Assembly (NCBI GenBank): GCA_031552995.1
Contig: JAVBMB010000035.1
Coordinates: forward strand, 1-9,500
Direction of reading: 5' to 3'
DNA: 9,500 bases
Origin: JAVBMB01 sp031552995
Lineage (GTDB): Bacteria > Bacillota > Clostridia > Oscillospirales > Butyricicoccaceae
The translations under genes were made by a program, and so were the position numbers. The first letter of the stretch is position 1, and each line of letters starts with the position of its first letter. Shown piece by piece: positions 1-4,410 of this stretch. Below the pieces are notes generated by a model, which made no database searches, had not been told where the DNA came from, and saw only the letters and a program-made list of their open reading frames with translations.

Positions 1-1
1 A

Positions 2-223
2 GATGCTGTCGCGGCATACGTAATGGAGACGCTGGGGCGCACCGCAACCGTTTTCAACGGAGAGGGCGCCTACTCGGGTGAGGCCCGAACCATGCTGATG
101 TGCGTCGTAAAACCATGGCAGGTGCTAAAGTTTAGGAACGATATCATCAATATCGATTCGTCGGCATTTCTAACTGTCAGCGATATCAGGGCGGTGCAGG
201 GCAATGGTTTTGAAGGGAACTAA
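2..223 (+). CDS. YitT-family membrane protein, C-terminal fragment (DUF2179 domain)
   Basis: The frame is open from the left edge to a TAA at 221-223, giving 73 residues. The ATG at 23 is probably internal, since the frame continues upstream and the fragment looks like the soluble C-terminal DUF2179 domain of YitT-type proteins. Seen in sequence: a glycine/threonine-containing segment LGRTATVFNGEGAYSG, a strand rich in valine and cysteine (MLMCVV), then a motif with IDSSAFLTVSD and a terminal GNGF. This is the family's usual order: GR-T, G-GAY-G, a (V)CVV strand, D-xAF and G-GF near the end. In full-length members five or so membrane helices precede this domain; they would lie outside the window. 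The cellular role of YitT proteins is not well defined. The gene converges on sigK. Confidence 0.8.
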   Translation, partial: DAVAAYVMETLGRTATVFNGEGAYSGEARTMLMCVVKPWQVLKFRNDIINIDSSAFLTVSDIRAVQGNGFEGN

Positions 224-259
224 AGCAGACTGCGCCTTTCTTCAGTCGGCCTGCTTTAG
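220..259. terminator. Putative bidirectional terminator hairpin between yitT-like gene and sigK
   Basis: The arms CTAAAGCAG (220-228) and CTGCTTTAG (251-259) are perfectly complementary over 9 bp. An inner ACTG (229-232) can pair with CAGT (243-246), leaving CGGC unpaired. The hairpin overlaps the yitT-like stop codon and lies 19 nt beyond the sigK stop, where a shared terminator of convergent genes is expected. Neither side has a clear U-run, so efficiency as an intrinsic terminator is uncertain. Confidence 0.45.
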
Positions 260-278
260 CGGGTTGACACCACTGTCG

Positions 279-971
279 CTAATTGCGCTCGCTCATTCTC
301 TGCTTCATTCTCCACAGCGCTTTTTTCTCAATCCGTGACACATAGCTGCGCGAAATACCGATTTTATCCGCAATCTCGCGCTGCGTAAGCTGCTTTGTGC
401 CATAAAGCCCGTATCGCAGTATGACGATTTCGCGCTCTCGCTCATCGAGTGATTGGTTTAAGTATGTGTACAGCTGCCGCTGCCTGTCATTCAGGTATAT
501 GTCGTCAAGCATTGTGTCCTCGCATGATATTACATCCAGCAGCGACAGAGCGCTGCCGTCGTTATCGCTGTCAATCGGGTCAGACAGCGATACCTCCTGT
601 GACAGCTTCCTCAGCGAGCGAAAATACATAAGTATTTCATTCTCGATGCATTTTGCAGCATAAGTCGCAAGCTTAATATTCTTGTTCGTGTCAAACGAGG
701 ATATTGCCTTAATCAGCCCAATCGTCCCTCCCGAAATTAAGTCATCCTGATCCTCTCTCGACGCATAATATTTTTTCACCACATGCGCAACCAGGCGCAG
801 ATTATGTACGATAAGCAAGTCGCGGGCATCGCAGTCTCCGCTTTCCATTCGCGCAAGCATGTCGCGTTCCTCGGCGGCGTTAAGCGGCTTGGGGAATGAA
901 CCAGCTCCGGGCGATAGCCTAAGCATAAAAAACAGTGTATTCGCCAACAAAAATAATGTCTCAGGGAACAT
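279..971 (-). CDS. sigK: RNA polymerase sporulation sigma factor SigK (pro-sigma-K)
   Basis: Late mother-cell sporulation sigma factor, 230 aa, the usual length for SigK. The N-terminus (about residues 1-22) is hydrophobic, as in the pro-sequence that the SpoIVFB protease removes in Bacillus. It is followed by FPKPLNAAEE, matching the FPQPL-EEE start of mature SigK. Region 2 is clear: DLLIVHNLRLVAHVVKKY, then DLISGGTIGLIKAI, LATYAAKCIENEILM and a region-3-like EVSLSDPID. Region 4 ends with a helix-turn-helix, LTQREIADKIGISRSYVSRIE, and a basic tail. The start at 971 is chosen because GGAGGT lies at 977-982, 5 nt upstream. The frame stays open for a further 78 codons, but these match nothing in SigK. 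The coding sequence is continuous, so there is no skin-type insertion. I found no convincing sigma-E or sigma-K promoter upstream. Confidence 0.95.
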   Translation of the reverse strand: MFPETLFLLANTLFFMLRLSPGAGSFPKPLNAAEERDMLARMESGDCDARDLLIVHNLRLVAHVVKKYYASREDQDDLISGGTIGLIKAISSFDTNKNIKLATYAAKCIENEILMYFRSLRKLSQEVSLSDPIDSDNDGSALSLLDVISCEDTMLDDIYLNDRQRQLYTYLNQSLDEREREIVILRYGLYGTKQLTQREIADKIGISRSYVSRIEKKALWRMKQRMSERN

Positions 972-982
972 ATCGGACCTCC

Positions 983-1178
983 AATCGCTTGCCATGTGGA
1001 TGTGTGAACATATTGCATGGTATGCCGCAACATTTTGTCTGTTGCCAGTCCGCATAGCCGATATAAAAAATACACCGACTGAAAAAAAATTGCACACATC
1101 AAAGCCTGCCCACATACAGAGTATTTGTAATAAAGCCGTCCGATACCGGCTGTCGAGTTTTAGTACGAATACATAACA
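983..1178. other. Leader/intergenic stretch upstream of sigK with no assignable gene
   Basis: Together with the following hairpin and promoter this forms a 379-nt gap (972-1350) between divergent genes. The sigK frame runs open through it to an ATG at 1205, and a plus-strand frame is open from 859 to 1176. Neither translation resembles a known protein, and neither start has a good ribosome binding site. It must contain the mother-cell promoter of sigK. On the minus strand CATACCAT (1019-1026) and CATGCAAT (1012-1019) each differ from the sigma-E -10 consensus by one base, but neither has a matching -35, so I do not call either. Confidence 0.4.
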
Positions 1179-1215
1179 ATACCCCCTGATGCCTTTTTGC
1201 CGCATCAGGGGGTAT
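1179..1215. repeat. Strong 14-bp hairpin between divergent sigK and ACT-domain gene
   Basis: ATACCCCCTGATGC (1179-1192) is perfectly complementary to GCATCAGGGGGTAT (1202-1215), with a 9-nt loop containing five Ts. The stability and G-rich stem look like an intrinsic terminator, yet the flanking genes diverge and no gene ends here. On the minus strand the hairpin is followed by the moderately T-rich TATTGTTATGTATT, so it could stop antisense transcripts running towards sigK. On the plus strand no T-run follows. Confidence 0.6.
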
Positions 1216-1276
1216 ATGTCTTAATATTTCCGGACTATAAAGCCGGCGTGTCGCGTTATAAAGAATCATATCATAC

Positions 1277-1305
1277 GTGACAAATCAAGCGAAAAATGAT
1301 ATCCT
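1277..1305 (+). promoter_or_regulatory. Candidate sigma-A promoter of the ACT-domain gene
   Basis: GTGACA (1277-1282), then 17 nt, then TATCCT (1300-1305). The -35 matches TTGACA at 5 of 6 bases and the -10 matches TATAAT at 4 of 6. The predicted start of transcription would lie about 40 nt before the ATG at 1351. Confidence 0.5.
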
Positions 1306-1350
1306 AGAGCTGTCAATACTACCGCAGCGCATATAGCGCGGGAGGCCGCC

Positions 1351-1794
1351 ATGGAAAACACATCACAGCATTATATCGTCCACGAGGATGCGCTGCCTGA
1401 CGGGCTGAAACGCGTATGTCTCGCGCAGAAACTTCTGATGGGGGGGCATGCGAAGACTGTCACCAAAGCTATCGAGCTTGCCGGTGTCAGCCGCAGCGCG
1501 TTTTACAAATACCGCGGCCTTATCAGGCCGTTTACAAAAGCCGACAGAGACAATATTATCACGCTGCAAGCGGTGCTCGAGCATCGCGCCGGTGTGCTTG
1601 GCAACTTCCTCAACACCGTCGCGCGCGCCGGGGCGAATGTAATAACCGTTAACCAAAGCATGCCCGCCGGCGGTGTCGCCGGGATAACGCTGTCGGTAAA
1701 TACCGCGCAGATGAATCTAAGCACCGACGGCCTGATACGCCGCCTTGCGGCGGCGTCAGGCGTCGAGAACGTCGCATTGCTGATAGGGGAGTAG
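1351..1794 (+). CDS. PheB-type (UPF0735) ACT domain-containing protein
   Basis: 147 aa, the typical length of the PheB/UPF0735 family of Firmicutes. Residues about 34-58 form a short helix-turn-helix-like segment (TKAIELAGVSRSAFYKYRG). Residues about 70-146 form an ACT domain, the small ligand-binding fold common in amino-acid-metabolism proteins: a first strand ITLQAVLEHRAG with the usual loop glycine, the helix VLGNFLNTVARAGANV, then VNQSMPAGGVAGITLSV. Family knowledge: the Bacillus homologue PheB (also called ThrR, as I recall) acts as a repressor of threonine biosynthesis genes, so an amino-acid-responsive DNA-binding regulator is the likely role. GGGAGG at 1340-1345 lies 5 nt before the ATG. 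The gene stands alone rather than next to hom or pheA. It converges with the AraC-type gene, with 5 nt between the two stop codons and no terminator visible between them. Confidence 0.9.
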   Translation: MENTSQHYIVHEDALPDGLKRVCLAQKLLMGGHAKTVTKAIELAGVSRSAFYKYRGLIRPFTKADRDNIITLQAVLEHRAGVLGNFLNTVARAGANVITVNQSMPAGGVAGITLSVNTAQMNLSTDGLIRRLAAASGVENVALLIGE

Positions 1795-1799
1795 CCTCG

Positions 1800-2705
1800 T
1801 CAAATCCGCTTGACAGGGATTGCTATCTTTGCGCCCCTCCCTGCACTGCCGCCAAAGTTGAAGCTTGGCGCGGTATCCGGCGCCTCAGCAAACCCGTATG
1901 CCTCAAAATCATACGTCTCACGTGCCCTGAACACCGCTGCCAGCGCCTGATAAAACTGCTCGTCGGACTCAAACCGTTCGCTTTGGAAGTACATCAGCTC
2001 GCACGGCGGCAAATCTGCAAGCTCGCAGCCGTCAGGTATCGCACCGTCATAGCTTGCCGGAAGCTCTACGCCGGAAGCGACCGCGCCAAAACCATCCTTC
2101 ATCAAAAACTCAGGCAATTCAAGTATTGCCGCGGTATCCAGCTTACCCGGTATGCTGTTGAACAGCCCCTCCCAGTCGCACCCCATTTCCTCGCAATAAC
2201 TCCAGTAATCCTCGGCTTTTTTCGAGCGCATCAGCATCAGCTTGCGCGCCGGCCGGCCGACTGCGGTAACATTGCAGATAAACGGCGTTTTTTCCATGTT
2301 GCTTTCACCTCTGTCATTAAAGTGAAGGATGGAATCCCGTATTGGGTATCCGATAAACAACGGTATGGGTGTTTTACCTCGGCGATAATCTCTGGGTGTC
2401 GCGCCAAACGCGCTTGAAAACGCCTTTGTATACCCTTCATGAGAGTCAAAGCTGCTGCTCAGCGCTACATCCAAAATGCTTCTGTCGCCGTCAAGCAGCA
2501 TCGGCGCGCTCAGTGACAGCCTCAGCTTGCGGATATACTCAAGCGGGGTCATCCCAATAAGTTGACGAAACATCCTGTCTGCATGGCGCTTTGTATAACC
2601 GATATAAGTATAAAGCGCGTTCTGGTCAAACATCGCGTCGTCAATATTCTGCCCGATATAGTCCTGCATCCTCTGCACGGTGTCTATCATTTCCCAGTTC
2701 GTCAT
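1800..2705 (-). CDS. AraC-family transcriptional regulator with C-terminal effector-binding (GyrI-like) domain
   Basis: 301 aa. Residues about 8-110 are an AraC/XylS double helix-turn-helix: the first HTH around DQNALYTYIGYTKRHADRMF, then the linker GMTPLEYIRKLRLS, and the second HTH ending in the family signature AFSSAFGATPRDYRR. Residues about 139-300 resemble the AraC effector-binding/GyrI-like domain found after the HTH in SoxS/Rob-type regulators; the segments VGRPARKLMLMRSKK and ELADLPPCELMYFQSE fit strands of that fold. The domain order HTH then effector domain fits a one-component sensor of a small molecule. The ligand cannot be told from sequence and no transporter or enzyme partner is adjacent. 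The start is supported by GGGAGG (2711-2716), 5 nt upstream. Confidence 0.88.
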   Translation of the reverse strand: MTNWEMIDTVQRMQDYIGQNIDDAMFDQNALYTYIGYTKRHADRMFRQLIGMTPLEYIRKLRLSLSAPMLLDGDRSILDVALSSSFDSHEGYTKAFSSAFGATPRDYRRGKTPIPLFIGYPIRDSILHFNDRGESNMEKTPFICNVTAVGRPARKLMLMRSKKAEDYWSYCEEMGCDWEGLFNSIPGKLDTAAILELPEFLMKDGFGAVASGVELPASYDGAIPDGCELADLPPCELMYFQSERFESDEQFYQALAAVFRARETYDFEAYGFAEAPDTAPSFNFGGSAGRGAKIAIPVKRI

Positions 2706-2739
2706 ATCATCCTCCCTCTAACAGTATACAGCCGCCGGC

Positions 2740-2755
2740 GTCAAAATTTCTTGAC
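2740..2755. promoter_or_regulatory. Imperfect palindrome upstream of the AraC-type gene, possible operator
   Basis: GTCAAAATTTCTTGAC has perfect 5-bp ends (GTCAA/TTGAC) and matches its own reverse complement at 12 of 16 positions. It lies 35 nt upstream of the regulator's start codon, where an autoregulatory site could be. AraC proteins usually bind asymmetric or direct-repeat sites, so the assignment is speculative. I could not fit a convincing -35/-10 pair around it. Confidence 0.25.
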
Positions 2756-2799
2756 CAAAAAGGACATTCATTATCCTGCTAAAAATCATTTCTCAATGC

Positions 2800-2831
2800 A
2801 AAAACACGCACACCATTACGGCGTACGTGTT
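2800..2831 (-). terminator. Intrinsic terminator of the tRNA-Leu gene
   Basis: Read on the minus strand, AACACGTACGCC (2820-2831) pairs with GGTGTGCGTGTT (2803-2814), giving 12 bp with two G-T wobbles. The loop is 5 nt and the stem runs into a five-T tract (2800-2804). It begins 10 nt after the encoded CCA end of the tRNA. Confidence 0.85.
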
Positions 2832-2840
2832 CTGATTTTC

Positions 2841-2923
2841 TGGTGCGGTCGACGAGACTTGAACTCGTACGGTCTCCCACACGCCCCTCAAACGTGCGCG
2901 TCTGCCTGTTCCGCCACGACCGC
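2841..2923 (-). tRNA. tRNA-Leu, anticodon GAG
   Basis: 83 nt including an encoded CCA (2841-2843). The acceptor stem GCGGTCG pairs perfectly with CGACCGC, followed by discriminator A. The anticodon stem CACGT pairs with GCGTG around the loop TTGAGGG, which places GAG at 2887-2889 (read on the minus strand). The TΨC arm is ACGAG-TTCAAGT-CTCGT. The extra region before it is long enough for a type II variable arm, as expected for leucine tRNAs. GAG reads CTC and CTT codons. The gene is monocistronic, with its own promoter and terminator. Confidence 0.95.
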
Positions 2924-2951
2924 ATTTGTACCTGTTTTTGGGTACTTTGCT

Positions 2952-2980
2952 ATGATAGCATAGCCCGGCAAAAAAATCAA
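2952..2980 (-). promoter_or_regulatory. Sigma-A promoter of tRNA-Leu
   Basis: On the minus strand, TTGATT (2975-2980), a 17-nt spacer and TATCAT (2952-2957), ending about 28 nt before the mature tRNA 5' end. The -10 region lies in a small inverted repeat, CTATG-ATAG-CATAG (2950-2963). A -10-like TATGAT (2951-2956) therefore also occurs on the plus strand, facing the hydrolase gene, but without a well-spaced -35. Confidence 0.75.
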
Positions 2981-3027
2981 TACCTTTTATCAAATTGTGC
3001 CATCAAATATAAGAGGAGTATAAGCCC

Positions 3028-3756
3028 ATGCGCATAAATGACAGTATAATCATGCTCAATATCAAATGGGGGCAAGATGCTATCCATCCTGTGCTGTTAA
3101 AGGGAGAAAACAGACTCGCTCTTGTCGACACCGGCTTTCCCGGCCAGCTTTCCCTGTTCCGCGAAGCTGTAAAGCTTTATGGCTTCACATTGCCTGACAT
3201 CACAGACATAATCATAACTCATCAGGATTTGGATCATATAGGCTGCGCAAAAGATATAAAATCCGAAGCACCGCATGTGAAAATTTTAGCACACCGCAAG
3301 GAGGCAGAATACATGTCCGGCGAAAAGCTGCCGATAAAGCTGGCCGCCAGATATGAACAAATAGACTCACTGCCCGCGGAAGAGCGTGAGGGGCTCGAAG
3401 CCTTGGTCAGTGCGTTTTATGCCAGGGCTGTCGCCACCGACGAGCCGCTGCACGGAGGTGAGACGCTGCCGTTTGCCGGAGGAACCAAAATACTTCACGT
3501 ACCCGGCCATACGCCCGGGCATATATGCCTGTATATCCCGGCGGACGGCGGAACGCTTATAACCGGCGACGCGCTGAATGTGAGTGACAGCAAACTTGCG
3601 GGGCCAAACCCCTCATATACATACGACATGCCGCTGGCGCTTGAATCGCTGAGGCCGCTTACCTCCCTCAAAATCAACCGTGCAATTTGCTATCACGGCG
3701 GGATTGTGGAAGGGGATATCTCCGCGCGGATAGCCGCGCTGACCGGGCAGCAATAG
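3028..3756 (+). CDS. MBL-fold (metallo-beta-lactamase superfamily) metallohydrolase
   Basis: 242 aa. The metallo-beta-lactamase fold is recognisable from its ordered metal motifs: ALVDTGFPG (about residues 31-39), THQDLDHIG (64-72), VPGHTPGH (158-165), ITGDAL (178-183) and CYHGG (221-225). The predicted metal ligands are His65, Asp69, His70, His161, Asp181 and His223. Position 67, usually the second His of HxHxDH, is Asp; this HxDxDH variant occurs in a branch of Firmicute MBL proteins, as far as I recall. Such proteins include thioesterases, lactonases and glyoxalase II-like enzymes, and the substrate cannot be told here. There is no signal peptide, so it is cytoplasmic. AGAGGAG at 3012-3018 supports the start. 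It may be co-transcribed with the downstream NUDIX remnant, 53 nt away. Confidence 0.9.
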   Translation: MRINDSIIMLNIKWGQDAIHPVLLKGENRLALVDTGFPGQLSLFREAVKLYGFTLPDITDIIITHQDLDHIGCAKDIKSEAPHVKILAHRKEAEYMSGEKLPIKLAARYEQIDSLPAEEREGLEALVSAFYARAVATDEPLHGGETLPFAGGTKILHVPGHTPGHICLYIPADGGTLITGDALNVSDSKLAGPNPSYTYDMPLALESLRPLTSLKINRAICYHGGIVEGDISARIAALTGQQ

Positions 3757-3809
3757 GCAGCACAAAAATAATACTGGATGAACATTCTTTGTATTTGGTG
3801 GTGTTGAAA

Positions 3810-4247
3810 ATGCGTCGTTCTCACTTAGGGGTGTATGGCGTTTTTATACAAAGCAACAAAGTACTGCTGATTAAATAAGCTGACGGTCCATACGCCGGTC
3901 TACTTGACTTGCCGGGCGGGACAATCGAAGTTGGTGAAAAACTTGAAGAGGCACTGGCAAGAGAAATGCTCGAGGAAACCGGGTTGAATATTGTAGAATC
4001 CAAGCTGTATTTTTGTGATTCCATTCGATTTTCGCATAACGCCACACCTGACAGGAGCAGCGTAGAGTTGCAACATATCTGCATAGCCTGCAGCGTGACT
4101 GCCGAAGATTTCCAAAACATCAAAACAGACGCAGACGGCTTGGATTCTGCCGGAGCACTTTGGTTTGATCTAGCTGACGGTTACAGGGAATTGTTGGCAC
4201 CATTTGCTAAAGCAGCGTGTACACTATGCCATCGCCAAAAGTTATAA
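3810..4247 (+). pseudogene. NUDIX hydrolase gene interrupted by one in-frame TAA at codon 23
   Basis: From ATG 3810 the frame reads a normal NUDIX N-terminus (LGVYGVFIQSNKVLLIK), meets TAA at 3876-3878, and continues in the same frame with ADGPYAGLLDLPGG and a perfect NUDIX box. In the box, GTIEVGE is followed by seven residues and REMLEETGL, matching GX5EX7REUXEEXGU. The frame then stays open to a TAA at 4245-4247. With the stop read as an amino acid the protein would be 145 aa, normal for a small NTP or nucleoside-diphosphate-derivative pyrophosphohydrolase. A lysine codon (AAA to TAA) is the simplest ancestor, as family members often have a basic residue here. A weak GGTGG (3797-3801) precedes the ATG. 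A shortened protein could restart at TTG 3909, keeping the catalytic box but losing the first strand. The rest is undamaged, which suggests a recent mutation or a sequencing error. Confidence 0.85.
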
Positions 4248-4310
4248 CACAGAGCAAAATAATATCTTCCGTCCCGGCCTAACGCACCTTATTTTGTCTC
4301 TCACGCTTTT

Positions 4311-4347
4311 CTGTATTTGTTTACCGCGGCGCGCGCAATAAATACAG
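4311..4347. repeat. 11-bp inverted repeat with a GC-rich loop
   Basis: CTGTATTTGTT (4311-4321) pairs with AATAAATACAG (4337-4347) over 11 bp with one G-T wobble. The 15-nt loop is almost all G and C. It lies in the 163-nt gap between the convergent NUDIX remnant and glycosyltransferase gene. No T-run follows on either strand, so it is not a standard terminator. Nothing else in the gap looks coding. Confidence 0.5.
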
Positions 4348-4372
4348 CCAATAATCTCAGATTGACAGTCTG

Positions 4373-4405
4373 TAAAGCCGGCAAGGCTGTCCCTTGCCGG
4401 CTTTA
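4373..4405. terminator. Terminator hairpin after the glycosyltransferase-CsaB gene
   Basis: TAAAGCCGGCAAGG (4373-4386) and CCTTGCCGGCTTTA (4392-4405) form a perfect 14-bp stem with a 5-nt loop. It starts 6 nt beyond the minus-strand stop codon at 4411. The only U-rich part is the CTTTA inside the stem end, on both strands, so it could act for either convergent gene. Confidence 0.75.
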
Positions 4406-4410
4406 GCAAT

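Noticed and set aside
1012..1026. Minus-strand CATACCAT and CATGCAAT as sigma-E -10 boxes for sigK
   Set aside because: One mismatch each, but no ATA-type -35 element lies 14-15 nt upstream of either.
972..1205. In-frame 78-codon extension upstream of sigK, giving a 308-aa frame
   Set aside because: SigK proteins are about 230 aa, GGAGGT at 977-982 fits the ATG at 969-971, and the extension resembles no known domain and has no ribosome binding site of its own.
1983..2417. Plus-strand open frame opposite the AraC-type regulator
   Set aside because: Shadow frame; the minus-strand translation has clear family motifs.
2723..2744. TTGACG and TATACT as a minus-strand promoter for the AraC-type gene
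   Set aside because: The spacing is only 10 nt, too short for a sigma-A promoter.
3876..3878. TAA read as an amino acid (alternative genetic code or programmed read-through)
   Set aside because: TAA serves as the normal stop at 221-223 and 4245-4247, and no recoding signal is visible next to the site.
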